Source: Burkholderia latens (GTDB lineage: Bacteria; Pseudomonadota; Gammaproteobacteria; Burkholderiales; Burkholderiaceae). From it: a DNA stretch of 64,000 nt. The notes under the pieces were generated by a model. That model searched no databases. It was not told where the DNA came from and was given only the letters and a program-made list of their open reading frames with translations. Positions 39,178-48,311 of the stretch are shown here, in pieces (the stretch's first letter is position 1; each line of letters begins with the position of its first letter). The DNA lies in assembly GCF_902499045.1 (NCBI RefSeq), contig NZ_CABVPL010000017.1, positions 48,434 through 112,433 of the forward strand, read 5' to 3'. The position numbers and the translations under genes were made by a program.

Positions 39178-39377
39178 GCCGAAGCGGGCGGGCCGAGGGG
39201 CCGGAACGCTCGCATCAAACGTCCGCGTCGATTGCCTCGACCTTCGGCAGTTCCAAGGTGTTCGGCGCGGCAACGTACCGTCGTGCGGCATCCCGCGTCG
39301 GCGGTCAGGCAATCGGGCGGCTTCAGTGAGCGCGCCGCGCGAGCGCCGCACGGCACGAAGTGCAGTTCACGGACGCC

Positions 39378-40574
39378 TTACTTCGCGCGCCGGCGCCGCA
39401 CCAGCCAGTCCAGCAGTTGCCGCCCGTCGCGCCCGCCGAACCATCGCGCATGCCCGATCAGATAACCGTCGTACGCGATATCGACGATATCCGGCGCATC
39501 GACGATACAGCCGAAATACGCGACCTCCGACAACGCGAACTCCGCATGCGCGATCGGCAGCATCGCGACCAGCGCCGCGTACGCGTCGTCGCTCAGCGGT
39601 TCGAGCGATTCGTAGCCGTCGAGCAGCGCATCGATCTGCTCGTATTCGACGCGGCGCGCATCGGCCGGCGCCATCCAGTCGATCGCGTTGCGTTCGATCG
39701 CGAGCGCGACGTCCATCACCGCGCACGTGCGATCCGACAAGCCAAAATCGAGCACGGTCCGCACCTGCGCGCCGGGCCCCGCGTCCGTCCACAGCAGGTT
39801 CGACGCATGCCAGTCGCCATGTGTCCACAGCGGCGGCAGCGCGGGCAGCAGCGGCACGAGGCGCGCGTGATACGGGCCGATCGCGTCCGCGACGTCGCCG
39901 CGCCAGTCGCGCGCGCCGAGCGCGCGCACCAGCAGCGGCTGCGCGTCGACCCAGCGCTCGAGCGCGCCCGCCAGATCGGCCGACGACAGCACACGAAAAC
40001 TCGACAGCAGCGTACGCACGGGCCGCGCCGGCGCGTCGTAACCGGCCGACGCGCGATGCAGCGCGGCCAGCGCCCGGCCGGCCGCGTACGCATGCGACGG
40101 ATGCGCGAACGGCTTCCACGACATCACGCCGCGATACGCGTCCACGCCGGGTGCGACGACATGCACTTCATACGTCCAGTCGCCAGACGCGAACGCAGTC
40201 GCCCCGTCGCGGCCGGCGAGCACGTTGGCGACCGGCACGCCGCGCTCGCGCAGATGCGCGATGAAACGATGCTCTTCGTCGAGCGCGGCGACATCGCGCA
40301 GGCTCGCGTGATGACGCTTGACGAACAGCGCGCGCTCGTCGGCGGTGCGCACCAGCACGGCCGCCGAGAAGGGCCGCGGGCTGTGCCACGTGAGCCGTGC
40401 CGGCGCGCCGACGCCGTCGATCCGCGCGAGCACGCCGGCGACTTCGTCGTGCGTCATCAGCGGCCAGTCGCGTTCGGCCTGCTCGCCGTCGACGCCGAAC
40501 TGCGGCGGCGCGACGTCGCGCGTGTCGGCGGCGTCGCGCGCTGCACGTGCGTCCGGCTCCAGTGGAAATGACAT
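39378..40574 (-). CDS. Phosphotransferase of the APH/choline-kinase fold
   Basis: The 398-residue protein shows the aminoglycoside-phosphotransferase fold: the ATP lysine in ADERALFVKRHHA, the catalytic loop THGDWHASNLLW, and the metal-binding VLDFGLSD. It is the last gene of a TonB receptor - PnuC - kinase unit and starts 47 bp after pnuC. In that context it probably phosphorylates the imported vitamin-like substrate, nicotinamide riboside or thiamine being the obvious candidates, so trapping it in the cytoplasm. This is inference from gene order. Aminoglycoside resistance is unlikely. Confidence 0.82.
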   Translation of the reverse strand: MSFPLEPDARAARDAADTRDVAPPQFGVDGEQAERDWPLMTHDEVAGVLARIDGVGAPARLTWHSPRPFSAAVLVRTADERALFVKRHHASLRDVAALDEEHRFIAHLRERGVPVANVLAGRDGATAFASGDWTYEVHVVAPGVDAYRGVMSWKPFAHPSHAYAAGRALAALHRASAGYDAPARPVRTLLSSFRVLSSADLAGALERWVDAQPLLVRALGARDWRGDVADAIGPYHARLVPLLPALPPLWTHGDWHASNLLWTDAGPGAQVRTVLDFGLSDRTCAVMDVALAIERNAIDWMAPADARRVEYEQIDALLDGYESLEPLSDDAYAALVAMLPIAHAEFALSEVAYFGCIVDAPDIVDIAYDGYLIGHARWFGGRDGRQLLDWLVRRRRAK

Positions 40575-40621
40575 GAACGACGTTGCTCCGTAGTGAATCG
40601 GTCCGTGACGCGGCCCGGCGA

Positions 40622-41236
40622 TCAGCCGGCCGCGCCCGCCGTTGCGCGCAGCGCCTGTGCCGTGCGGCTCCAGTCGCGCCAGCCGATCACGGCCAGCGCG
40701 ATGAACAGCGCATAGAGCCCGGCCGTCAGATACAGTTCCTTGAACACGAACATCCCGACGTATACGACGTTCACGACGATCCAGAGCCCCCACGACGCGA
40801 TGTAGCGCCGCGCGGTCCAGTATTGCGCGACGAGGCTGAACGCGGTCAGCGACGCATCGACGAACGGCAGCGCCGCGTCGGTCCAGCGCGCCATCATCCC
40901 GCCGAGCAGCGCGCTGCCGATGACGGCCGCGATCAGGTCCGGCAGCATCTGGCGCGGCCGCACGCCGGTGACGGGCGCGACGTCGCCTTGCGGCGCCGCT
41001 GCGCCGCCGCTCGCTTCGAACGTACGCTGCGCGATCCAGCGGCGCCAGCCGTACACCTGCAGCACCGCGAACGCGCCTTGCAACAGCATGTCCGAATACA
41101 GCTTCGCATCGAAGAAGATCCAGCCGTACAGCGCGACCGACGCGAGCCCGACCGGCCAGCACAGCATGCGCCGCTTCGCGGTCAGCCAGATCGCGAGCGC
41201 GCTGACGATCACGCCGGCGATTTCGAGTGGGGACAT
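40622..41236 (-). CDS. pnuC: PnuC-family vitamin transporter
   Basis: The 204-residue protein has about seven membrane helices and the PnuC pattern (EIAGVIVSALAIWLTAKRRMLCWPVGLASVALYG in pieces, DMLLQGAFAVLQVYGWRRW, YWTARRYIASWGLWIVVNVVYVGMF). PnuC proteins facilitate diffusion of nicotinamide riboside; PnuT relatives carry thiamine. The neighbouring outer-membrane receptor and kinase support import followed by metabolic trapping. Which vitamin is carried cannot be decided from sequence, and no thiamine-pyrophosphate riboswitch was seen upstream of the operon. The ATG at 41236 matches the normal PnuC N-terminus. Confidence 0.88.
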   Translation of the reverse strand: MSPLEIAGVIVSALAIWLTAKRRMLCWPVGLASVALYGWIFFDAKLYSDMLLQGAFAVLQVYGWRRWIAQRTFEASGGAAAPQGDVAPVTGVRPRQMLPDLIAAVIGSALLGGMMARWTDAALPFVDASLTAFSLVAQYWTARRYIASWGLWIVVNVVYVGMFVFKELYLTAGLYALFIALAVIGWRDWSRTAQALRATAGAAG

Positions 41237-41295
41237 CGTCTGTGCTCTCCTGGTAGGCTGCCGGGGCCGCACGTCATGCGGCCGGATCCGGACGG

Positions 41296-43521
41296 TCAGA
41301 AATCATAGGTCAACGATACGCGCGCGGTGCGCGGCGCGCCCGGAAACAGGTACGCGTCGCCCTGCTGCTCGCCCGCGTCGCGCCAGTAGAACTTGTTGAA
41401 CAGGTTGTCCACCGACACGCGCAGCACCGTACGATGGCCGCCGATCTTCGTCGTATAGCGCGCGCCGAGATTGAACACGAACCACGACGGCACGCGCGCC
41501 GTGCCCTCTTCGTTCGCGTTGCGGCCCGCGCTGTACTCGACGCCGCCGAGCATGTTCAGGCCCGCGACGCCCGGCACCGCGTAATCCGCATACAGCGACG
41601 CGCGCAGCGCCGGCACGTTGATGATCTGGTGTCCTTCGTACGCCGGCGAGCCCGAATCGTATGCGCGCGCCCGAATCGCCGCGGCGCTGGCCGTCAGCGA
41701 CAGCCGCTCGGTGAGCCGGCCGGCCGCGCCGAGCTCGATCCCCTGGTGACGCTGCGTGCCGCGCTGCACGAACGTATAGCTCGTGCCGGATGCATCGGGG
41801 TCGGCGAACTGGAACGGCTTGCTGATCGAGAACACGGCGGCCGTGAGACTCAACCGGTCGAGCCAGTCGTATTTCGCGCCGAGTTCGACCTGATGCGATT
41901 CGACCGGCGGCAGGAACGCATACGCGTTGGTCGCGCGCACCGGCGCCTGGTCGCCCAGCGACAGCGCCTTGCTGTACGACGCGTACAGCGACAGCGCGTT
42001 CACCGGCTTGTAGACGAGCGCGACCTGCGGCAGAAACACCGAGCGGTCGGTGTGCGCCGCGTCGCCGTCGATGCTGTCCCAGCTGCGCTGGCGCAGCAAC
42101 ACTTCCTTGCCGCCCGCGAGCACCTGCCAGTGCTCGCCGAAGCTGATCCGGTCGAGCCCGAACACGCCATACTGCCACGCGTCGAGCCGCGGATACGACG
42201 GCCCCGGCGTATTCGGCGACGGCGCAAACGCGACGTCGGGCCCGTAGATGTTCTCGCTGCCGACGTAGTCGTACACCGCATCCGCCATGTGCACGACGCG
42301 GCGCTGCACGCTCACGCCGAGCGTCAGCTCGTGGCGCAGCGGGCCTGTCGCGAACTGGCCGGTCGTCACGGCGCGCACGTCGTCGTTGCGGCGGTATTCG
42401 CCGGGGCTGCGGAAGTCGTATACGTCGTAGTCGCCGTTCGCGCCGAAGAAGAACGGTGACGTCGCGCCGGCCGCGCAGCTCGCCGCGTAATAGCAGCCGT
42501 ACGCGAACGCGCTGTTGTCGTCGATCATCGTGCGGCTGCGGCCGGCGGCGACGTAGGCCTTCCAGTCGTCGCTGAACTGGTAGTCGAAGCGCGCGTTCAG
42601 GTTCAGCGCGTCGGTCGTCACCGGCTTCGCCCACGGCTGCGTGCCGAGCGCCTTCGACGCCGTCTTCACCGACGGCACGACCGTGCCGCCGAGCAGCTGA
42701 TAGCCGGGCGCGGAGCGCTGGATCCACTGCTGGAATTCCGCATTGAGCTGCAGGCTCGCGCGCGGGCCGATGTCCCAGTCGGCGGCGATCGAACCGAACG
42801 TGCGCCGTCCGTTCGTGCCGTCGACGTACGAGTGCATGTTCTCCTTCGCGGCATTGATCCGGAAACCGAACTGATGGTCGGGTCCGAAGCGGCGGCCGAG
42901 ATCGACGGCCGCCGACGTCGAGCCGCGGCTGTCGATGCCGGCCGTCACGCTCGCGACGTTCGCCGAACGCTTCGTCACGAAGTTGATCACGCCGCCCGGC
43001 GCCACCACGCCGCTGTCGATGCCGGCGAGACCCTTCAGGATCTCGACGCGTTCCTTGTTTTCGAGCGGCACGTTCTGCTCGCCGGACACCGTCAGCCCGT
43101 CGATCCGGATCGCGCTCGCGAGATCGACCGGAAAGCCGCGGATCGCGAAGCCTTCGAAATAGCCGACCGGCGCATAGTCGTTGACGACCGATGCATCGTT
43201 ACGTACGACGTCGCTCAGGCGCTTCGCCTGCTGATCGTCGAGCTGCGCGCGCGTGACGACGCTGACGGACGCCGGCGTGTCGCGCAGCGGCGCATCGTCG
43301 AGCCCCGCGACCGACGCTTCGCGCACGCGGAACGCGCTGCCGCGCTCGCCGCTGACCGTGATCGCCGGCAGCGTCGCGCTGCCTGCCGCATCGGCGGCCG
43401 GTGCGTCGCCCTGTGCCGCGGCCGTCTGCGCCGCGAAAAGCGTGATGCCGAGACCGACGCCAAGCCGGACCTTCGTGCGCCGCCGCCGTACGCGCGCCGC
43501 TGTTGTTCTATTCACCGTCAT
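41296..43521 (-). CDS. TonB-dependent outer-membrane receptor
   Basis: The 741-residue precursor has an Arg-rich start then a signal-like segment (VRLGVGLGITLFAAQTAAAQG). A TonB box-like region (ATLPAITVSGE) and plug domain follow (TPASVSVVTRAQLDDQQAKRLSDVVRNDASVV in pieces; GFAIRGFPV; IDGLTVSGEQNVPLENKERVEILKG; APGGVINFVTKR). The rest is a 22-strand barrel ending in the aromatic YDF. The overall pattern matches ferric-siderophore receptors, yet the gene lies 59 bp upstream of pnuC and a kinase, arguing for uptake of a vitamin-like compound. No Fur box was recognised. The ATG at 43521 gives a better signal peptide than the longer start. Confidence 0.88.
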   Translation of the reverse strand: MTVNRTTAARVRRRRTKVRLGVGLGITLFAAQTAAAQGDAPAADAAGSATLPAITVSGERGSAFRVREASVAGLDDAPLRDTPASVSVVTRAQLDDQQAKRLSDVVRNDASVVNDYAPVGYFEGFAIRGFPVDLASAIRIDGLTVSGEQNVPLENKERVEILKGLAGIDSGVVAPGGVINFVTKRSANVASVTAGIDSRGSTSAAVDLGRRFGPDHQFGFRINAAKENMHSYVDGTNGRRTFGSIAADWDIGPRASLQLNAEFQQWIQRSAPGYQLLGGTVVPSVKTASKALGTQPWAKPVTTDALNLNARFDYQFSDDWKAYVAAGRSRTMIDDNSAFAYGCYYAASCAAGATSPFFFGANGDYDVYDFRSPGEYRRNDDVRAVTTGQFATGPLRHELTLGVSVQRRVVHMADAVYDYVGSENIYGPDVAFAPSPNTPGPSYPRLDAWQYGVFGLDRISFGEHWQVLAGGKEVLLRQRSWDSIDGDAAHTDRSVFLPQVALVYKPVNALSLYASYSKALSLGDQAPVRATNAYAFLPPVESHQVELGAKYDWLDRLSLTAAVFSISKPFQFADPDASGTSYTFVQRGTQRHQGIELGAAGRLTERLSLTASAAAIRARAYDSGSPAYEGHQIINVPALRASLYADYAVPGVAGLNMLGGVEYSAGRNANEEGTARVPSWFVFNLGARYTTKIGGHRTVLRVSVDNLFNKFYWRDAGEQQGDAYLFPGAPRTARVSLTYDF

Positions 43522-43999
43522 CGTTCTGGATGGAAAAACTCGCCACTCGACCCTGTCGAAACACTCGAAACCCGTCATGCACGCCCGTCACGCGACGGCC
43601 AAGCGCGCCCTCGCGCATGCACGCGTCACTGCCCGCGCCGATCGCCGCGCATACGCGTCGACACGGCATTCGTCGGATGACCCGAACGGTTCGGCCGCAT
43701 GCGTGCCGATCGATCGGGAAAGCGCGGGATGAGCCATCGGATCCGGACGATGCGCCGGGCGCCGACGCCGGCGTCGATCCATCTCGGATTGGACGCCTGC
43801 CGGATAGCGGCTGCGTCGAGGTCTTGTCGTGCGGGGACGCTTCGGACGCCGCGGCGCGAGCGCCGGGCGTTTGCGCGCGCCGTTCATCGGAACGGCGGCA
43901 TGCCCGTCGCGCGCGACAGCGCGGCTTGGCGCGCATTTTACCTTGGGCGGCGTTGCGGGCCGGCGAATCGGATGGAACGAGCGATGGCGGAGAACGCCA
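43522..43999. other. Intergenic region upstream of the TonB receptor gene
   Basis: No gene is supported in these 478 bp between the receptor start and the end of the DUF2970 gene. No riboswitch, Fur box or strong palindrome was recognised. Confidence 0.4.
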
Positions 44000-44344
44000 T
44001 CAGGCGGGTCTTACGATGCGGCGACGCTGATCGTCACCTCGTCGCCGCGACCTGCGCCGCCGGCGGCGGCGCGACAGTGTGCCGGTCAGATCGCGCGAAG
44101 CAGAAACAGCGCGGCACCTCGCGCGCGAACCGGCGACGATTCGGAAGCCCTGCATCGTCGCGGTCGGATCGACGACGAAATGGACGACGCCGCAGATCAC
44201 CACGCCGACCAGCACCGCGAGCACGGTCGCGACGAGCGGCAGCAGCGTGAAGCTGACGTTCGCGAGATCGGCCGCATGCGCGCCGCTGTCGCGCACACCG
44301 AAGAAACTCCACAGGACCAGGCGGATCATGCCGAACAGTTTCAT
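44000..44344 (-). CDS. DUF2970-family membrane protein with aberrant C-terminus
   Basis: The first 65 residues match DUF2970: MKLFGMIRLVLWSFFGVRDS, then a single membrane helix (FTLLPLVATVLAVLVGVVICGVVHFVV). Members are normally about 60-75 residues. Here the frame continues for roughly 48 more residues rich in arginine (a run of RRRRRRRSRRR), unlike the family. A shift of one base near 44085-44110 would instead give a hydrophobic ending and an early stop. The tail is therefore probably the result of a frameshift or lost stop. Function is unknown. Confidence 0.65.
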   Translation of the reverse strand: MKLFGMIRLVLWSFFGVRDSGAHAADLANVSFTLLPLVATVLAVLVGVVICGVVHFVVDPTATMQGFRIVAGSRARCRAVSASRDLTGTLSRRRRRRRSRRRGDDQRRRIVRPA

Positions 44345-44469
44345 GATCTTGCGCCTTTCAACTATCGGTTGACGCTATCGTCGCTCCGACGGCCCTTCGG
44401 AAAAGAAGCAGTTGCGCGCGGATTTTGCGCGGCGTGGCGCTGCGCGACCGCGTGCCGGCCGCTCGCCTG

Positions 44470-46560
44470 TCAGCGGTCGAGCACGAGCGGCTGCGCGGCT
44501 CCTTCGGCCGGTCGCGCGACGCACAGCAGCGCGCAGCCGGGTTCGACGTCGGCATCGTGCGGCTGCACGTAGTCGACCGCACCGGACAGCACGCGCGTCG
44601 CGCACGTACCGCACGACCCCGACCGGCATTCGGACGGCACCGTGACGCCCTGGCCCTCCGCGAATTCGAGCAGCGTGCCGTCGGCGGGCGTCCACGCGGC
44701 GTCGCGCGCGGTGCGGCGGAACACGACCGGCACGCTTGCCACCAGCGGGGCGCCTGTCGCAGCGTTCGCGCGACGTACGATGCTCGACGGGCCGAACGCC
44801 TCGAAGCGGATTCGTTCGTCCCGCACGTTCAGCGCGCGCAACCCGTCGTACAGATCGCGCATGAATGCGGACGGTCCGCACAGGTAGAAGTCGTAGTCGT
44901 CGAACGGCAGGAGGCGCTTCAGTTCTGCGATATCGACGCGGCGCGGCCGCGCGGCGCCGTCGGCCTGCGGCCGGCTGTCGAACCAGTGCAGCGAAACGCG
45001 GGCGTCGGCGGCCGCGACGCGCGTCAACTCCGCCGCGAACGGCCGGTCGGCCGGCTCGCGCGCGCCGTGCACGAACACCACCCGGCGCGACGGCGTGTCG
45101 TCGGCCAGCGCGCGATGCAGCATCGCGATCATCGGCGTGATGCCGATGCCGGCCGATACCAGCACGGCCGGACGCGGGCTCGCGATGTCGAACGTGAAAC
45201 GCCCGCGCGGCATCTGCGCATCGAGCGTCATCCCGGCTCGCGCATGGTCGTGCAGCCACGACGACACGCGTCCTTCGCGCTTCACGGTGATCCGGTACTG
45301 CAGCGCGCCCGGCGCGTCCGACAGCGTGTAGCTGCGGATCACCGGCGCATCGCCGTCGGGCAGTGCCGCGCGCAGCGTCAGATGCTGACCGGCTTCGTAA
45401 GCCGGTAGCGCGCGGCCGTCCGCCGGTTCGAAGTAAAACGAACGGATTGCGCGCGCTTCGTCGACGATCTTCGCGATGCGCAGCGAGCGCCAGTTCGAAG
45501 GGGACACCCCCGCGGGGGTGGTCGTCGTTGCCGATGCCGAAGCCGACGCCGATGGCCGAACCAATGCCGCCGCTCCTTCCGCGCTATCCACCGCCTTCCG
45601 CACGAACTGCGGCGCCGGCTCGACCGCCGACCACCGAAACGGCAGCACGCCACGCGTGCGCCGGACTTCGCGCACATGAAACCGCACGACCCGCTGCGCA
45701 CCGTCGAACGACGCGACGAGCGGCCCGTCCCACACGATCTCCGCCCGCGCGGCGACATACAGCAGCTCGCCGCTGTCGAAATCGACGAACAGCAGCCCCG
45801 CGCGCGGATCGTGCTGCAGATTGCCGAGCGTATTGAAGAAGCGGTTGCCGCTGAAATCCGGCGTCGTCAGCGTGTGTGCGTCGTCGACGCGCACGAAGCC
45901 CGGTATCCCGCCGCGATGCGATACGTCCGCGCCGCGTGCGGCGCCCGCATCGTCCAACGTATTCGCGCTCGCGACGAAGAACGTGTCGGCATGCGCGAGC
46001 AACGCGCGATCCGCGTCGCTCAGCCGATCGGACACGTCGGTGCCGACAGCGGCGCTGCTGTCGCGCGGCACGAACGTCGGCTGGCGCGCCTGGATGTACT
46101 TCGCGCAGTTGCCGAAGCTCTGCTCGACCGCGATCGTCAGCGCGCCGCCATCGACCGCGCGCACGACGCCGTTCACGCGATTGCGCCGGCGCGTATCGAA
46201 CTCGATTCCCAGCCCGCCGAGCGGCGCGCCGGGCCGCCACGCGCCGGCGAGCGGATCGCCCGGCAGCGCGTCGCCGCCGATGCGCAGCGTGCGCGCGTCC
46301 GGCGCCGTCACGAAGCCGGGCATCCCGACCCGCAGCGTCGCCCACGGCTGGCCGTGCGCATCGACGCCGCCGAGCACGAAAAACGGCAGCTGGGTGAAAA
46401 ACGTCCGGTGCTGATCCGGCATGAAGCGCCGGATCCCGCGCCGGCCGGCCGCGTTCGCGGCTTCCGCCACGCCCGCGCGCTGCTGCGCGGCGAGCTCGCC
46501 CGCATGAAACGGTGCATCGTCGAGCTCCCAACCCGGTACGGCGGCGGTCGGCGCGATCAT
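44470..46560 (-). CDS. PNPOx-like / flavin reductase / 2Fe-2S ferredoxin fusion protein
   Basis: The 696-residue protein has three parts. Residues about 1-320 contain a pyridoxamine-phosphate-oxidase-like FMN barrel (FFTQLPFFVLGGVDAHGQPWATLRVG in pieces; SGNRFFNTLGNLQHDPRAGLLFVDF). Residues about 355-590 form a ferredoxin-NADP-reductase module with FAD-binding RSYTLSD and NAD-binding GIGITPMIAML. The C-terminus is a plant-type 2Fe-2S ferredoxin (CRSGSCGTCATRVLSG ... CALLC). This arrangement should move electrons from NAD(P)H through FAD and iron-sulphur to the FMN domain or an external partner. It is cotranscribed with a glutathione transferase gene 26 bp upstream and faces a LysR regulator, suggesting a detoxification role. 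The start has GGGAGAA upstream. Confidence 0.88.
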   Translation of the reverse strand: MIAPTAAVPGWELDDAPFHAGELAAQQRAGVAEAANAAGRRGIRRFMPDQHRTFFTQLPFFVLGGVDAHGQPWATLRVGMPGFVTAPDARTLRIGGDALPGDPLAGAWRPGAPLGGLGIEFDTRRRNRVNGVVRAVDGGALTIAVEQSFGNCAKYIQARQPTFVPRDSSAAVGTDVSDRLSDADRALLAHADTFFVASANTLDDAGAARGADVSHRGGIPGFVRVDDAHTLTTPDFSGNRFFNTLGNLQHDPRAGLLFVDFDSGELLYVAARAEIVWDGPLVASFDGAQRVVRFHVREVRRTRGVLPFRWSAVEPAPQFVRKAVDSAEGAAALVRPSASASASATTTTPAGVSPSNWRSLRIAKIVDEARAIRSFYFEPADGRALPAYEAGQHLTLRAALPDGDAPVIRSYTLSDAPGALQYRITVKREGRVSSWLHDHARAGMTLDAQMPRGRFTFDIASPRPAVLVSAGIGITPMIAMLHRALADDTPSRRVVFVHGAREPADRPFAAELTRVAAADARVSLHWFDSRPQADGAARPRRVDIAELKRLLPFDDYDFYLCGPSAFMRDLYDGLRALNVRDERIRFEAFGPSSIVRRANAATGAPLVASVPVVFRRTARDAAWTPADGTLLEFAEGQGVTVPSECRSGSCGTCATRVLSGAVDYVQPHDADVEPGCALLCVARPAEGAAQPLVLDR

Positions 46561-46586
46561 TGCGTTCTCCCGGTAAAGATGCGGCT

Positions 46587-47231
46587 TCAGGCGGCGAGCA
46601 AGCCGGCGCGCGTCGCCGGCATCGCGACGAAGCCCGGCAGCGCCTCGACGCGTGCAAGCCACGCGCGCACGTGCGGATACGGTTCGAGCGACACGCCGCC
46701 TTCCGGCGCGTGCGCGATGTACGTGTACGCGGCGACGTCGGCAATCGTCGGCTGCGCGCCGGCGGCGAACGGCTTGCCGGCGAGTTCGCCGTCGATCGCG
46801 CCGAGCACCTTCGCGGCCGTGCGCTTGGCCGCGTCGTGATCGAGCGGCGCGCGAAACACGGTGACGAGCCGCGCGGCCGCCGGCCCCGACGCGATCGGCC
46901 CCGCCGCGTACGACAGCCAGCGCTGCACGGTCGCGGCGCCGACTGCGTCGTCGGGCAGCCAGTGCGCGTCGCCGTAGCGCTTCGCGAGGTAGACGAGGAT
47001 CGCGTTGGAATCGGCGAGCACGATGCCGTCGTCGTCGATCACCGGCACCTGGCCGAGCGGATTGAGCGCAAGGAACGCCGGCTCGCGCTGCGCGCCGGCC
47101 GCGAGGTCGACGTCGACGGTCTCGAACGGCAGCCCGAGCAGCGACAGGAACAGCCGGACGCGATGCGCATGCCCCGACAGCGGGAACGAATAGACACGAA
47201 CCGGACGGGCGGGCTTGCTGGCTGCGGACAT
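46587..47231 (-). CDS. Glutathione S-transferase
   Basis: The 214-residue protein has a classic GST N-terminus (RVYSFPLSGHAHRVRLFLSLLGLPFETVDVDL in pieces), the cis-proline region LGQVPVIDDDG and SNAILVYLAKRYG for glutathione binding, and a helical C-terminal domain (QPTIADVAAYTYIAHAPEGG). It starts the two-gene unit that continues with the flavin/ferredoxin fusion. The divergent LysR gene and a palindromic operator lie upstream. The electrophile it acts on is unknown. Confidence 0.92.
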   Translation of the reverse strand: MSAASKPARPVRVYSFPLSGHAHRVRLFLSLLGLPFETVDVDLAAGAQREPAFLALNPLGQVPVIDDDGIVLADSNAILVYLAKRYGDAHWLPDDAVGAATVQRWLSYAAGPIASGPAAARLVTVFRAPLDHDAAKRTAAKVLGAIDGELAGKPFAAGAQPTIADVAAYTYIAHAPEGGVSLEPYPHVRAWLARVEALPGFVAMPATRAGLLAA

Positions 47232-47312
47232 GGACAGGCTCCTGGATCTCGCGGCGCCGGGAATCGGCGACGAACAACCCGAGCGTAGCGCTCGCCGTTC
47301 GCATCCAGAAGA

Positions 47313-47337
47313 CGGATAATCGCTGAAACATTATCCG
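47313..47337. promoter_or_regulatory. Palindromic operator between GST operon and LysR gene
   Basis: CGGATAAT-N9-ATTATCCG has perfect 8-bp arms and lies 20 bp before the LysR ATG and 80 bp from the GST start. Its dyad shape with an AT-rich core fits a LysR recognition site, so the adjacent regulator probably controls both directions here. Confidence 0.7.
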
Positions 47338-47357
47338 CTCTCATAGGACAATCGACG

Positions 47358-48311
47358 ATGGCCGACCTGCGCGACGTGAACCTGAACCGGCTGGCGATCT
47401 TCGTCGCCGTGGTCGATGCCGGCTCGCTGACGGCCGCGGCCGAACGGCTCGGCCTCGCGAAGACGGTGGTCAGCACGCACATGCAGCGCCTCGAATCCGA
47501 GGTCGGCGCGAACCTGCTGGTGCGCACCACCCGGCGGCTGAGCGTGACCGATGCGGGGCGCGTGTTTTACGACGCGTGCCGAGACATCGTGCGCGCGACC
47601 GAATCGGCGCTCGACGCGGTGTCGTCCGATGCGGGACCGCTGCGCGGCACGCTGCGCGCGAGCGTGCCGATCGACTACGGCGCGCTGGTGGTCGCGCCGG
47701 CCGTCGTCGCGCTGCGCGACGCGCATCCGGGGCTCGACGTCGAACTGATCGCGAACGACCGCGTCGTCGATCTCGTCGCGGACAACATCGACGTCGCGAT
47801 CCGCATCGGCCGGCTCGCGGATTCGAACTATCGCGCGGTGCAGCTCGGCGAATACGAGAAGTGGGTCGTCGCGAGCCCGGCGTTCGTCGCGCGGCACGGG
47901 CTACCGCGCGATCCGGACGCGCTGGCTGCGCTGCCGTTCGTGATGCTGTCGACGCTGCCCCGCCCGCATACGCTCGAACTCGACCACGCGAGCGGCGCGC
48001 ATGCATCGGTGCGCTGCGTCGCGCCGATCGTGTCGAACACCGCGACGGCCTGCCGCGCGATCGCGCTCGCCGGCGGCGGCTTCGGGCTGCTGACGGATTT
48101 CTCGATCGCGGAGGATCTCGCGGCCGGCCGGCTCGTGCGGTTGCTGCCTGCGTGGCGTTCGGCGCGAGCCGGGATCCACGCGGTGTATCCGTCGACGCGG
48201 CTGCCGTCGCCGAAGGTGCGTGCGTTCATCGACGCGATGAAGGCGGGAATCGGCGAAACACGGCCCGCGGCACCGGCGAGGACGACGCGGCCGAGGCGCA
48301 CCGGCGGCTGA
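47358..48311 (+). CDS. LysR-family regulator of the GST/oxidoreductase operon
   Basis: The 317-residue protein has a LysR helix-turn-helix (FVAVVDAGSLTAAAERLGLAKTVVSTHMQRLE in pieces) and an effector domain of the CrgA type (DNIDVAIRIGRLADSNYRAVQLGEYEKWVVASP in pieces). It is divergent from the GST/oxidoreductase unit, with an 8-8 palindrome between them. Its last 410 bases overlap, on the opposite strand, the extended reading frame of the ParE-like toxin gene. It probably responds to the toxic compound handled by the divergent genes. Confidence 0.9.
   Translation: MADLRDVNLNRLAIFVAVVDAGSLTAAAERLGLAKTVVSTHMQRLESEVGANLLVRTTRRLSVTDAGRVFYDACRDIVRATESALDAVSSDAGPLRGTLRASVPIDYGALVVAPAVVALRDAHPGLDVELIANDRVVDLVADNIDVAIRIGRLADSNYRAVQLGEYEKWVVASPAFVARHGLPRDPDALAALPFVMLSTLPRPHTLELDHASGAHASVRCVAPIVSNTATACRAIALAGGGFGLLTDFSIAEDLAAGRLVRLLPAWRSARAGIHAVYPSTRLPSPKVRAFIDAMKAGIGETRPAAPARTTRPRRTGG

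Noticed and set aside
43522-43999. Thiamine or cobalamin riboswitch ahead of the TonB-PnuC operon
   Set aside because: Neither the conserved thiamine-box nor the B12-box sequences were found.
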